DNA of 64,000 bases from Polaribacter sargassicola. GTDB taxonomy: Bacteria > Bacteroidota > Bacteroidia > Flavobacteriales > Flavobacteriaceae. Location of the stretch: assembly GCF_021991835.1 (NCBI RefSeq), contig NZ_JAHDAU010000001.1, positions 310,001 to 374,000 on the forward strand. Reading direction: 5' to 3'. Under the pieces are notes generated by a model, which saw only the letters and a program-made list of their open reading frames with translations, was not told the origin of the DNA and made no database searches. A program made the position numbers and the translations under genes. Each line of letters starts with the position of its first letter. Position 1 is the stretch's first letter. Shown piece after piece: positions 48,906 through 57,595 of this stretch.

Positions 48906-49049
48906 TTAGTTTGCAACTACAGCTACCATTAATCTTTTATATTTATTCATTTCTAAAAGTGCATTAAAATAAGCACTAATTTGTCCTTTTTTCATAAACT
49001 CAATTGAGTTTTGTTTTGCTATTTCGTATTGTTTAGAAAATGTATTCAT
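48906..49049 (-). CDS. 47-residue small protein
   Basis: A short ORF from the ATG at 49049 to a TAA, too short to be significant by length. It begins MNTFSKQYEIAKQNS and includes GQISAYFNALLEMNKYKRL, ending AVVAN. It is predicted helical, mildly amphipathic and without a signal peptide. It resembles short conserved hypothetical proteins I associate with Flavobacteriaceae (recollection, not checked). It is divergent from the TPR gene at 49174 and fills most of the 356-nt gap after serS. The rest of that gap shows only CAGTTTTCAG-type short repeats. Confidence 0.6.
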   Translation of the reverse strand: MNTFSKQYEIAKQNSIEFMKKGQISAYFNALLEMNKYKRLMVAVVAN

Positions 49050-49159
49050 AACTTTTAGTTTTATTAGTTGTTTACATTAAAGACAAGTTTCGTGCCAAAA
49101 CGTTACAGTATAACGCTAAAAAATAGCTTGTTTAATAAAGTTTTAACATTTAGGTTGAT

Positions 49160-49167
49160 TATCTTTG
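49160..49167 (+). promoter_or_regulatory. -7 box TATCTTTG, short-leader promoter
   Basis: TATCTTTG ends 6 nt before the ATG at 49174. It overlaps the alternative TTG start at 49165, which I therefore reject. Confidence 0.5.
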
Positions 49168-49173
49168 GTATTG

Positions 49174-50949
49174 ATGAAAAAACTTTTTTTACTTATTTCT
49201 CTTACTATAACTAGTATTAGCTTCTGTCAAAACGAGTATTATTTGGCGGAAGATTATTATAGAGAAGGAGAATATGAAAAAGCTACTCAACTTTTTAAAA
49301 ACTTATATTCTAAAAATCCTTTTAATACTACTTACTTAAGCAGATTAATTTCTTGCTATCAAGAAACAAATACTTTTAACAAAGTAGAAGAAATATTAAA
49401 TGCTGCGCTTGATAAAAACCCAGATCAAACTTTTTTTTATGTTTATTTAGGTTATAATTATCAAAAACAACAATTACCAAAACTTGCCGAAAAAAATTAT
49501 ACAAAGGCTTTAAACTCTATTGATAAGAACAGTTATTACGGCGGTTTTATTGGCAGACTTTTTAAAGATTATAACCTGTTAGATAACGCAATTTTAGCTT
49601 ATAAAAAAACGATGGCTAAAAATGAAAAAGCAGATTACAATTTTAGGATAGCACAAATTTATGGAGAAAAAGGAGAGCTAAAAAAAATGTTTGAATCCTA
49701 CTTAGATTTAGTAGAAATTAATATCGAAAACTATAATTTAGTAAAAAGATTTACAAGCAGTTATATTACAGATGATGCAGAAAATGAAGCAAATATCTTA
49801 TTTAGAAAAGCGTTGCTAACAAAATCTGCAAGTAATCCAAAAGATGAGTGGAACATTTTATTAAGTTGGCTTTTTACATTACAAAAAGATTATAATAAAG
49901 CATTTGTACAAGAAAAAGCATTATATGTAAGAAATCCTTTAAGTTTAAATACAATTTTTGATTTAGGTAAAATTGCATTTGAAAACAAAGATTATAACAC
50001 TGCAAAAGAATGTTTTAACTTTATTAATAAAGAAGAAACTTTACCATCAGAAAAAATTGAAAGCTCTTTATATCTTGCAAAAATAGCAGTTGCTACTAAT
50101 AACCCCGAAACAGAAAAATTATTTACATCATTTTTTAATCAATTCGGCAAAAATACATCAACTATAAAATTACAGGTAGAATATGCAGATTTTTTAACTT
50201 TTAAAAAAGATAACCCAAACAAAGCCAAAGCAGTTTTAGAAGAGGCATTAGAATTAGCTATTTCTAAATTTGATAAAGCAAGAATTAAGTTAAAATTAGG
50301 AGATATTTTAGTTTTTACAGGTAAATACAACAAAGCATTAATCTATTTTTCTCAAATTCAGACACAATTAAAAAATCATGAACTAGCACAACAAGCCCGT
50401 TTTAAAGTTGCAAGAACTAGTTATTTTAAAGGCGATTTTACTTGGGCAAAAGCACAATTAAAAGTTTTAAAAAGCTCTACAACACAATTAATTGCTAATG
50501 ATGCCTTAGAACTATATTTAACAATAACAGATAACGAACCTGTAGATTCTATTCCTTCGGGATTAACACAATACGCTAAAGCAGAATTGTTAGCTTATCA
50601 AAACAAAACACAACAAGCTATAAATACTTTAAACATTGTACATAAAAACTTTAAAGGGCAACCAATAGAAGACGAATCTCTATTTAAACAAGCAAAACTT
50701 TTTATAGAACTTAAGCAATACAAAGCAGCAATTTCTAATTTAGAAAAGATAATTTTACTAAATTCTAATGGTATTTTAATTGATGATACTTATTTTGAAT
50801 TGGCAGAATTATATAATAATTATCTAAATAACCCAGAAAAAGCATCAGAATACTATCAAAAGATTATTTTTGATTATCCTTCGAGTATTTTTTTAGTAGA
50901 TGCTAGAAAAAAATATCGAAAAATTAGGGGAGACACAAATCAATTTTAA
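49174..50949 (+). CDS. Exported TPR-repeat protein
   Basis: A 591-residue protein with a signal peptide (LLISLTITSISFCQ) followed by tetratricopeptide repeats along its whole length, for example DYYREGEYEKATQLFKNLY near the N-terminus and DTYFELAELYNNYLNNPEKA near the C-terminus. It has no catalytic motif and probably serves as a periplasmic scaffold. Genes for DUF4286, a small membrane protein and RsmA follow on the same strand. Confidence 0.85.
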   Translation: MKKLFLLISLTITSISFCQNEYYLAEDYYREGEYEKATQLFKNLYSKNPFNTTYLSRLISCYQETNTFNKVEEILNAALDKNPDQTFFYVYLGYNYQKQQLPKLAEKNYTKALNSIDKNSYYGGFIGRLFKDYNLLDNAILAYKKTMAKNEKADYNFRIAQIYGEKGELKKMFESYLDLVEINIENYNLVKRFTSSYITDDAENEANILFRKALLTKSASNPKDEWNILLSWLFTLQKDYNKAFVQEKALYVRNPLSLNTIFDLGKIAFENKDYNTAKECFNFINKEETLPSEKIESSLYLAKIAVATNNPETEKLFTSFFNQFGKNTSTIKLQVEYADFLTFKKDNPNKAKAVLEEALELAISKFDKARIKLKLGDILVFTGKYNKALIYFSQIQTQLKNHELAQQARFKVARTSYFKGDFTWAKAQLKVLKSSTTQLIANDALELYLTITDNEPVDSIPSGLTQYAKAELLAYQNKTQQAINTLNIVHKNFKGQPIEDESLFKQAKLFIELKQYKAAISNLEKIILLNSNGILIDDTYFELAELYNNYLNNPEKASEYYQKIIFDYPSSIFLVDARKKYRKIRGDTNQF

Positions 50950-51019
50950 TTATCAAAATACTTTTAATGTGTAAAATTTACTCAAAAAAAAAGGTTAGGT
51001 AAACACTTAAAAAAATATA

Positions 51020-51349
51020 ATGTACATATACAACGTAACAATAAACATAGACGATTCTTTGCATAAAGAGTGGTTAATTTGGATGGAAACTCAAATATTA
51101 AACGTATTAAATACAGGTAAATTTAGCTCTGCAAAACTTACAGAAGTTTTAGTTGATGAAGAAATGGGTGGTAAAACTTATTCTGTACAATATTTGGCAA
51201 ATTCTAGAGAAAACCTAGATGAATACTACAAAGAACATGCAGAAGCTTTGCAATTAAAAAGTCTTAAAAAATTTGGTGATAAAATGTTATCTTTTAGAAC
51301 AGAATTAAAGTTGATAAAAGAATTTTATCCTACAAATGTTAATAATTAG
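51020..51349 (+). CDS. DUF4286 family protein
   Basis: A 109-residue cytoplasmic protein starting MYIYNVTINIDDSLHKEWL, the hallmark of DUF4286, an alpha/beta ferredoxin-like family common in Bacteroidota with no known function. It is followed by a small membrane protein after 5 nt. Confidence 0.85.
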   Translation: MYIYNVTINIDDSLHKEWLIWMETQILNVLNTGKFSSAKLTEVLVDEEMGGKTYSVQYLANSRENLDEYYKEHAEALQLKSLKKFGDKMLSFRTELKLIKEFYPTNVNN

Positions 51350-51354
51350 AAAAA

Positions 51355-51549
51355 ATGCTAAACCAAAAAATTTATAAAAACAGAAAAAAATTAGTGCTAA
51401 TCGGTTTTCTGTTAACGTTTTTTGGAGCTTTATTAGCTTATTTAAAATGGGGAATAGAACCAGAAGAAACTATTGCTGGTTTTCTTTGTGGAATTGGTGC
51501 TTCTTTAATTCTTTTTTCTTTTGGTTTAAAAAAAACTAAAGATGTTTAA
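51355..51549 (+). CDS. Small two-helix membrane protein
   Basis: A 64-residue protein with two hydrophobic helices, LVLIGFLLTFFGALLAYLKW (about residues 12-31) and IAGFLCGIGASLILFSFGL (about 41-59), and basic ends. It is 5 nt after the DUF4286 gene, so probably co-transcribed. The family is not recognised. Confidence 0.72.
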   Translation: MLNQKIYKNRKKLVLIGFLLTFFGALLAYLKWGIEPEETIAGFLCGIGASLILFSFGLKKTKDV

Positions 51550-51634
51550 AAAACACTTCTTACATTAAAAACCTAAACACCTTGTTTAAGTTTTTAAAAC
51601 AGTAATCTAACCTACCATTGTGCATAATTTACTG

Positions 51635-51642
51635 TACATTTG
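51635..51642 (+). promoter_or_regulatory. -7 box TACATTTG for rsmA
   Basis: TACATTTG lies 26 nt before the chosen GTG start at 51669, with a TTG at 51618-51620 (spacer 14, short). Confidence 0.4.
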
Positions 51643-51668
51643 TTAAAAAAAGTATAAAAACCAATACT

Positions 51669-52460
51669 GTGACAGTAAAAGCAAAAAAACATTTAGGACA
51701 ACATTTTTTAACAGATGAAACTATTGCTAAAGATATTGCTGATGCTTTAACCGAAAATGGCTATGATAATGTTTTAGAAATTGGCCCAGGAATGGGTGTT
51801 TTAACTAAATATTTATTACAAAAAAAGCCAAAGGTTACTGTTATGGAATTAGACAGAGAATCTGTAGATTATCTTAAAAATACATTTTGGTTAGAGCACA
51901 TAAAAATAGACACTTCTAAAGACAAGTTTACCATTTTAGAAGGCGATTTTTTAAAGAAAAATATTCAAGAAACTTTTAATAAAAAGCAAGTAGCAATTAT
52001 TGGTAACTTTCCTTACAACATCTCTTCTCAAATTGTTTTTAAAGCAATAGAAAACAGAGATTTTGTTCCAGAATTTGCAGGTATGTTTCAAAAAGAAGTT
52101 GCTATGAGAATTGCAGAAAAAAAAGGAAGTAAAATTTACGGAATACTTTCTGTTTTAACTCAAGCTTTTTACGATGTAGAATATCTATTTACTGTTCCGC
52201 CAACCGTTTTTAATCCTCCACCAAAAGTAGATTCTGGTGTTATTAGATTAATTAGAAAAGAAAATTACACTTTACCAGTTGACGAAAAATTATTTTTTAG
52301 AGTTGTAAAAACAGCTTTTAATCAAAGAAGAAAAATGTTACGTTCTAGTTTAAAATCATTTCAACTTTCTGATGCTTTAAAAGAAGACCCTTTTTTTACC
52401 AAAAGACCAGAACAATTGTCTGTTAATGATTTTATAGAACTGACAAAAAAACTAGCATAA
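51669..52460 (+). CDS. rsmA: 16S rRNA dimethyladenosine methyltransferase RsmA (KsgA)
   Basis: A 263-residue enzyme that dimethylates A1518 and A1519 of 16S rRNA late in small-subunit assembly. The start is taken as GTG at 51669 ([14 protein letters not shown]), which gives the family N-terminus; the open frame from 51618 would run through the -7 box. Motif I is [10 protein letters not shown] and the catalytic motif IV is NFPYN. It is followed by mgtE after 1 nt, suggesting coupling. Confidence 0.95.
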   Translation: MTVKAKKHLGQHFLTDETIAKDIADALTENGYDNVLEIGPGMGVLTKYLLQKKPKVTVMELDRESVDYLKNTFWLEHIKIDTSKDKFTILEGDFLKKNIQETFNKKQVAIIGNFPYNISSQIVFKAIENRDFVPEFAGMFQKEVAMRIAEKKGSKIYGILSVLTQAFYDVEYLFTVPPTVFNPPPKVDSGVIRLIRKENYTLPVDEKLFFRVVKTAFNQRRKMLRSSLKSFQLSDALKEDPFFTKRPEQLSVNDFIELTKKLA

Positions 52461-52461
52461 A

Positions 52462-53814
52462 ATGATATTTGAAATCACATCAGAATTTTTAGAAGATCTT
52501 AAATCTCTTATCAATTTAGGTAATGATACTCAAATTAAAAAGATATTTAAAGAAGTCCATTATGCAGATATTGCAGAAGTTTTAGACGAACTTTCTTTTG
52601 ATGATGCTATTTATATAATTAAACTTTTAGACAGCGAAAAAACATCTGAAATTCTTACAGAATTAGATGAAGATATTCGTGAAAAAATTCTTGAAAATCT
52701 TTCAGCTAAAGAAATTGCAGAAGAAATTAAAGAAATGGATACCGATGATGCGGCAGACATTATTGGAGAACTATCAGAAGAACGCCAAGAACGAGTTATA
52801 AATGCTTTAGAAGACGTTGAGTATGCTGCAGATATAAAAGAACTACTTTCTTATGAAGACGATTCTGCCGGTTCTTTAATGGCAAAAGAACTTGTAAAAG
52901 TTTATGAAACTTGGACAGTTGCAGGTTGTTTACGTAGAATTAGAGGCCAAGCTAAAGAAGTAACCAGAGTACACTCTATTTATGTTGTAGATAAAGAAGA
53001 AAAATTAATTGGTCGTCTTTCTTTAAAAGATTTAATTACCGCAAAAAACGAACAAAAAATTGCCGAAATATACATACCTAAAGTTACTTTTGTACACGTA
53101 AATGAACATGATGAAGAAGTAGCAAAAATTATGGCTAAATACGATTTAGAAGCCATACCTGTGGTAGATGATAACCATATTTTATTAGGTAGAATTACTA
53201 TTGATGATATTGTAGATTTAATAAGAGATGAAGCTGATAAAGATTATCAAATGGCAGCTGGTTTCTCTCAAGATGTAGAGGTAAATGATACTATTTGGGA
53301 ACTTACAAAAGCACGTTTACCTTGGCTAATTTTAGCTCTTTTTGGAGGTTTTATTTCTGTTTCTGTCTTAGGAAGTTTTAATGGAGCTATGGATCGTTTT
53401 CCAGAACTTTTTTTCTTTACGCCATTAATTGCAGCAATGGCTGGTAATGTTGGTGTACAATCTTCTGCAATTATAGTGCAAGGTTTAGCTAACGATAGTC
53501 TTAAAGGCTCTTTATTTAAACGATTATTAAAAGAAATAGCACAAGGTTTATTAAATGGGGTTGTTTTAGCTGCTTTATTAATGTCTGCCGGAATGTTATT
53601 TTTAGGATTTCCTTTTAAATTAGGTATTACAGTAGCAATCTCTTTAATTTCTGTAATAATTATAGCTTCTATTATAGGTACTTTTATTCCTATTATTTTA
53701 GATAAAAGAGGTATAGATCCTGCTTTGGCAACTGGGCCTTTTATTACTACAAGTAATGATATATTAGGGATTATAATATATTTTAGTATAGCAAAACTAG
53801 TTTTAGGTTTTTAA
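52462..53814 (+). CDS. mgtE: Magnesium transporter MgtE
   Basis: A 450-residue Mg2+ channel. An acidic N-terminal superhelical domain (about residues 1-130, rich in DDAADIIGEL) precedes two CBS domains (about 130-260) and five membrane helices. The conserved pore region TPLIAAMAGNVGVQSSAI and the segment FITTSNDILGI are present. It is co-transcribed with rsmA and ends in a strong terminator. Confidence 0.95.
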   Translation: MIFEITSEFLEDLKSLINLGNDTQIKKIFKEVHYADIAEVLDELSFDDAIYIIKLLDSEKTSEILTELDEDIREKILENLSAKEIAEEIKEMDTDDAADIIGELSEERQERVINALEDVEYAADIKELLSYEDDSAGSLMAKELVKVYETWTVAGCLRRIRGQAKEVTRVHSIYVVDKEEKLIGRLSLKDLITAKNEQKIAEIYIPKVTFVHVNEHDEEVAKIMAKYDLEAIPVVDDNHILLGRITIDDIVDLIRDEADKDYQMAAGFSQDVEVNDTIWELTKARLPWLILALFGGFISVSVLGSFNGAMDRFPELFFFTPLIAAMAGNVGVQSSAIIVQGLANDSLKGSLFKRLLKEIAQGLLNGVVLAALLMSAGMLFLGFPFKLGITVAISLISVIIIASIIGTFIPIILDKRGIDPALATGPFITTSNDILGIIIYFSIAKLVLGF

Positions 53815-53848
53815 AAAAGCCTTTCTGAGTTTTCAGAAAGGCTTTTTT
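53814..53848 (+). terminator. Terminator of mgtE
   Basis: AAAGCCTTTCTGA and TCAGAAAGGCTTT form a long hairpin ending in T. A near-identical inverted copy lies at 54021-54053. Confidence 0.9.
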
Positions 53849-53965
53849 CTTTTTCTTTTAATTTTGGATATAAACCCCTAATTTATATCCGCAATTAATC
53901 CCTTTTTTTTATATATTCCCCTAAAGAATAATATACATCAAAAGTAAAAAGTTAAGTATTTTTAT

Positions 53966-54006
53966 TTTGTAAAAAACCACATTTTTAAATGCAGGTTTCC
54001 GCAAAA
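53966..54006. repeat. 41-bp hairpin repeat, copy A
   Basis: It matches copy B (54162-54202) at 35 of 41 positions. AAACC-CATTT on the left can pair with AAATG-GGTTT on the right, forming an interrupted stem around a TT loop, flanked by TTTGTAA and TTTCCG. The function is unknown. Confidence 0.6.
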
Positions 54007-54020
54007 TAAAATATTCTTTT

Positions 54021-54053
54021 AAAAAAAAAGCCTTTCTGAAAACTCAAAAAGGC
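54021..54053 (-). terminator. Terminator of the two-component operon
   Basis: On the minus strand GGCCTTTTTGAG and CTCAGAAAGG-like arms form a hairpin followed by nine T. The sequence is nearly the inverse copy of the mgtE terminator. Confidence 0.65.
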
Positions 54054-54161
54054 CCTTAAATTAATCTCTAGACTTAAACATCTATAATTAAATTTTGTCT
54101 GTATTATTTATTAATGGGGGGATATAATACAATGCAAATTTAAAATATATAAAATCTTTAC

Positions 54162-54202
54162 TTTGTAATAAACCACATTATAAAATGTAGATTTCCGTAA
54201 AA
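54162..54202. repeat. 41-bp hairpin repeat, copy B
   Basis: This second copy ends just before the response-regulator stop at 54208. Part of the stem is kept (ACATT with AATGT). Apart from the terminators and repeats, the 393-bp gap between mgtE and the regulator holds no gene. Confidence 0.6.
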
Positions 54203-54207
54203 AATTA

Positions 54208-54885
54208 TCAATCAATAATTCCTAATTCTTTTGCTTTTAGTACTAAATCTGTATTATTATTTGCATTTAAATCTATCCTTAAATTACTCAATTTTGTTTC
54301 TATAGATCTTAATTTTAAAAACGTTCCGTCTACTTTTTTAATAATACCTTCTAAATTTGCTATTTTTGGATGATTAGGAAGCTCTTTTAATATATGTATT
54401 GCTACTTCATCCATTTGTATTTGAATGATGTTTCTACGCATTATTTTCTGATGAATTTCATGAGTATAATAATAATCATTTGTCATCATTTTTTTTATAG
54501 CAAATCCTATTTCTGTACCATCGCACTTACTTTTTAATAAATATGCATTAGGCTTTAAATTATTAATAACATTAAAAACTCTATTTGTTTCTGTATGACC
54601 AGTAATAACGGCTATTTTAATATCAAAATCGTTGTTTTTAATTGCTTTTATCAACTCTTCTCCTCCATCTAAATTGGTGTCTTCTGTTAAATTGTCAAAA
54701 CTTAGGTCTGTAAATATTAATTGAAACGGGTTAGTTTTTACATTACTTTTTATCAAACTAAAAGCTTCATCACAATTGTTTGTTGTAACTACATCAAAAT
54801 CTCCAACTTCCTTTAAAGAACATAAAATTCCTTGTATTACTAATTGATGATCATCAACAACTAAAATTCTTGTTTTAGTTTTCAT
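54208..54885 (-). CDS. Two-component response regulator
   Basis: A 225-residue regulator. I chose the ATG at 54885 (MKTKTRILVVDDHQ) over a TTG five codons upstream. The receiver domain has the acidic pair in VVDDHQ, the phospho-acceptor Asp60 in IFTDLSF and Lys in YLLKSKCD. The C-terminal ~70 residues form a small DNA-binding region that is not a clear LuxR helix-turn-helix; it may be a divergent form. It overlaps the kinase gene by 11 nt, so the two are translated as a pair. Confidence 0.88.
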   Translation of the reverse strand: MKTKTRILVVDDHQLVIQGILCSLKEVGDFDVVTTNNCDEAFSLIKSNVKTNPFQLIFTDLSFDNLTEDTNLDGGEELIKAIKNNDFDIKIAVITGHTETNRVFNVINNLKPNAYLLKSKCDGTEIGFAIKKMMTNDYYYTHEIHQKIMRRNIIQIQMDEVAIHILKELPNHPKIANLEGIIKKVDGTFLKLRSIETKLSNLRIDLNANNNTDLVLKAKELGIID

Positions 54886-56890
54886 TTTTAAAAGTTTCAA
54901 TTTTTATTGTTGTTCCTTTTCCTATATCACTTTCTAAAGAAAATGTACCATTAATTTCTAGTATTCTTTCTTCTAAATTTTTTAAACCAATACCTGTTTT
55001 TCTTGCCTTAACATCAAAACCTTTTCCGTTATCGGAAATAACCAAAAGAACTGTTTTTTTTGTTTCGCTAAAATTTAAAATTAATTCTGTAGCTTCTGCA
55101 TATTTTTTGGCATTTTGTATACTTTCTCTTACCGATAAGAATAAAGTTCTTTTTATAGCATTGTTAACTTTTGTCCAATCTACATCATCTATATTTTTTG
55201 CTTTTATTCTAAAATTAAAATCAAAATAATCTGAAATTAAATTAATTATTTGATCTTTAAAAGACACTTTATCAAAACTTTCGCTACTTAATTGGTGCGA
55301 TAAATTTCTAACATTTTCTTTAATTACATTAAGCTTTTCTGCTTCTTCTAGTTGGTTTGTTTTAGATAATTTTAAATGCAACATTCTAATATCTCCGGCA
55401 ACCTCATCATGCAAAGATTTTGCAATTTGCTGACGTTCTTTTTCTCTAACTTCTACTTGTAGTAATTGGGCTTTAAAAAGCATTTTTTTTCTTCTGCTTA
55501 AAACAACACTTATACCAAAAAATATTATTAAAATACAAAAACCTGCAATTAACCAACCTATTATTTTATGTTGCTTTTCTGTTTCTAGCAATAATTCTTT
55601 TCTAGAATTTTCTTCTTTTAAATGAACGTTTTCTGCTTCTTTTTTTTCTGTTTCGTACCTTACTTTTGCAAACTGGTTTTTTAAAAATCTTTCTCTTTCT
55701 ACTAAACTATCGTTTAAAACTCTATATTCTTCTAAAAACAGCCTTCCTTTTTCTCCTTTTGTTATACTAGACAACCTGGCAAGGTTTTCTAAAATATATC
55801 TATTAAAACTAATACTTTTAGCGAGTTCTAAACTTTTTTCTGCATGTAATTTTGAGTTGTTAACATCATTTGTTCCTATATAAAAATCTGATAAATTAGA
55901 ATGAGTTATTACTAAACCTCTTTTATAATTTCTGTCTTTTCTAGATTTTAATACTTCTAAAAAACCTTTTAACGCCAACTTGTTTTCACCTAAAATAAAA
56001 TTATTATAAGAAAGTCCTGCCAAGGCAGATTCATATCTATAAACAGAATTAAATTTAAGACTATCAATTGCTAAACTTTTTTTAAAATACTCTACTGCTT
56101 TTAAATTGTTTCTTTCTGCTTCGTATGTATTTCCTAAATGATTATACAATCTTGCTTCTTCATATTTTAAAACTAATCCGGGAGTTTGTTTTTGTAATTC
56201 AAAAAATTTTAAATAATTTTTTCTTGCTTCTTTTTCTCTTCCGGTAATAAATAATACATTTCCTAATCTTTCGTATAAGAGACCGGTAAAAAAGAGATTT
56301 CCTAATGGCTCTACAAAACGTAATCCTTCTATAATTGAGTTTTCACTACCTAAATAATCTCTTTCATCGTACTGAAGTGCTGCCATAGATAGTAATCTTC
56401 TGGTAGCTTCTAAAGAATCTTTTAATTGAACAGAAAAATTTTTAGATTCATTGTAATAATAAAAACTACTATCTGGGTTAAATTGTAGTTTATGGTAAAG
56501 ACCTTTAAAATAAAGATGTTTTGCCAGAGCCATTGTATCTTTTGTCTTAAGATAAAATTGCTTTAGTTTTTTTTCTGATAAAACTAAATTAGATAAATCT
56601 TTGGCAAAATAACTTTTGATACCAAAGTTTATATATGTATTTCTTATTAAAGTATCTCCTCCTTTTTGTTCTGCAAATAAAAATGCTTTTGTAGGTAAAT
56701 CTGGTTGGTTTGTTTTTGTATACTCGTTTAATAGAGTTAGTGTAGAATCTCTTACACTATTAGAAACTTTATCTTGAGCAGTAAGGGTAATGTTTGTAAT
56801 TAATAACAAAAAAAGAATTGCTTTTTTATTTTTATTAAAAAAGTTACTTTTTTTTATACATTCTTTAATTTCACTACCTTTAATTATCAT
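54875..56890 (-). CDS. TPR-containing histidine kinase (HisKA_3 type)
   Basis: A 671-residue membrane sensor kinase. A signal segment (ILFLLLITNITLTAQ) is followed by periplasmic tetratricopeptide repeats (about residues 60-390), a membrane helix (IIGWLIAGFCILIIFFGISVVL), and the NarL-type kinase core: phospho-acceptor His in KSLHDEVAGDI near residue 490 and an ATPase domain with SVRESIQNAKKYA, SDNGKGFD and GIGLKNL. It phosphorylates the overlapping response regulator. The signal is unknown; periplasmic TPRs suggest protein or peptide sensing. Confidence 0.92.
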   Translation of the reverse strand: MIIKGSEIKECIKKSNFFNKNKKAILFLLLITNITLTAQDKVSNSVRDSTLTLLNEYTKTNQPDLPTKAFLFAEQKGGDTLIRNTYINFGIKSYFAKDLSNLVLSEKKLKQFYLKTKDTMALAKHLYFKGLYHKLQFNPDSSFYYYNESKNFSVQLKDSLEATRRLLSMAALQYDERDYLGSENSIIEGLRFVEPLGNLFFTGLLYERLGNVLFITGREKEARKNYLKFFELQKQTPGLVLKYEEARLYNHLGNTYEAERNNLKAVEYFKKSLAIDSLKFNSVYRYESALAGLSYNNFILGENKLALKGFLEVLKSRKDRNYKRGLVITHSNLSDFYIGTNDVNNSKLHAEKSLELAKSISFNRYILENLARLSSITKGEKGRLFLEEYRVLNDSLVERERFLKNQFAKVRYETEKKEAENVHLKEENSRKELLLETEKQHKIIGWLIAGFCILIIFFGISVVLSRRKKMLFKAQLLQVEVREKERQQIAKSLHDEVAGDIRMLHLKLSKTNQLEEAEKLNVIKENVRNLSHQLSSESFDKVSFKDQIINLISDYFDFNFRIKAKNIDDVDWTKVNNAIKRTLFLSVRESIQNAKKYAEATELILNFSETKKTVLLVISDNGKGFDVKARKTGIGLKNLEERILEINGTFSLESDIGKGTTIKIETFKNEN

Positions 56891-56944
56891 TTTATAGGTG
56901 CTTTACTTTTAATTCTAAAAATAGAATTAAATATTGAAAACAAA

Positions 56945-57478
56945 CTATAATTTAACTATTTTCTGAAACAAATCCCAAAGTACAACACCGGTAGTTACAG
57001 AGATGTTTAAAGAGTGTTTGGTACCCAATTGCGGAATTTCTATACACAAATCTGAAGCATTAACAACCTCTTGTTGTACACCTTTTACTTCGTTACCCAT
57101 TACAATGGCATATTTTTCATCTTTCTTCGGATAAAAAGTATCTAATTTTGTAGAATTTACAGCTTGTTCTATAGCCAAAACTTTAATGTTTTGTGCTTTT
57201 AATTCTTCAACTAGAGACAACGTATCTTCTACATATTCCCAATCTACAGATTCTGTTGCACCTAAAGCCGTTTTATGAATGTCTTTGTTTGGCGGTGTTG
57301 CACAAATACCACACAAGTATATTTTTTCAATTAAAAAAGCATCAGAAGTTCTAAAAACAGAACCAATATTATTTAAACTTCTAATATTGTCTAAAACTAC
57401 AATTAACGGTGTTTTTTGTACCGTTTTAAATTCATCAACTGTAATTCTTCCTAACTCGTTATTTTTTAATTTTCTCAT
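56945..57478 (-). CDS. TrmH-family (SpoU) RNA methyltransferase
   Basis: A 177-residue SPOUT enzyme that 2'-O-methylates a tRNA or rRNA nucleotide. Motif 1 is LDNIRSLNNIGSVFRTSDAF, motif 2 is IVMGNEVKGV and motif 3 is IPQLGTKHSLNISVTTGVVL, with the trefoil knot fully present. The exact target cannot be assigned. It is divergent from mutS across 117 nt. Confidence 0.9.
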   Translation of the reverse strand: MRKLKNNELGRITVDEFKTVQKTPLIVVLDNIRSLNNIGSVFRTSDAFLIEKIYLCGICATPPNKDIHKTALGATESVDWEYVEDTLSLVEELKAQNIKVLAIEQAVNSTKLDTFYPKKDEKYAIVMGNEVKGVQQEVVNASDLCIEIPQLGTKHSLNISVTTGVVLWDLFQKIVKL

Positions 57479-57560
57479 AATTTTAGATATTGGTTAATGG
57501 TTTTTTGTTGTTGGTATCTTAACTAATAACCAAAAACTAAACACTAACAACTATATTTTA

Positions 57561-57568
57561 TATCTTCG
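57561..57568 (+). promoter_or_regulatory. -7-like box TATCTTCG before mutS
   Basis: TATCTTCG differs from TAnnTTTG at one position. It lies 27 nt before the TTG start at 57596. Confidence 0.35.
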
Positions 57569-57595
57569 CAAAACTAACAGAAAATTTCTAAAAAC

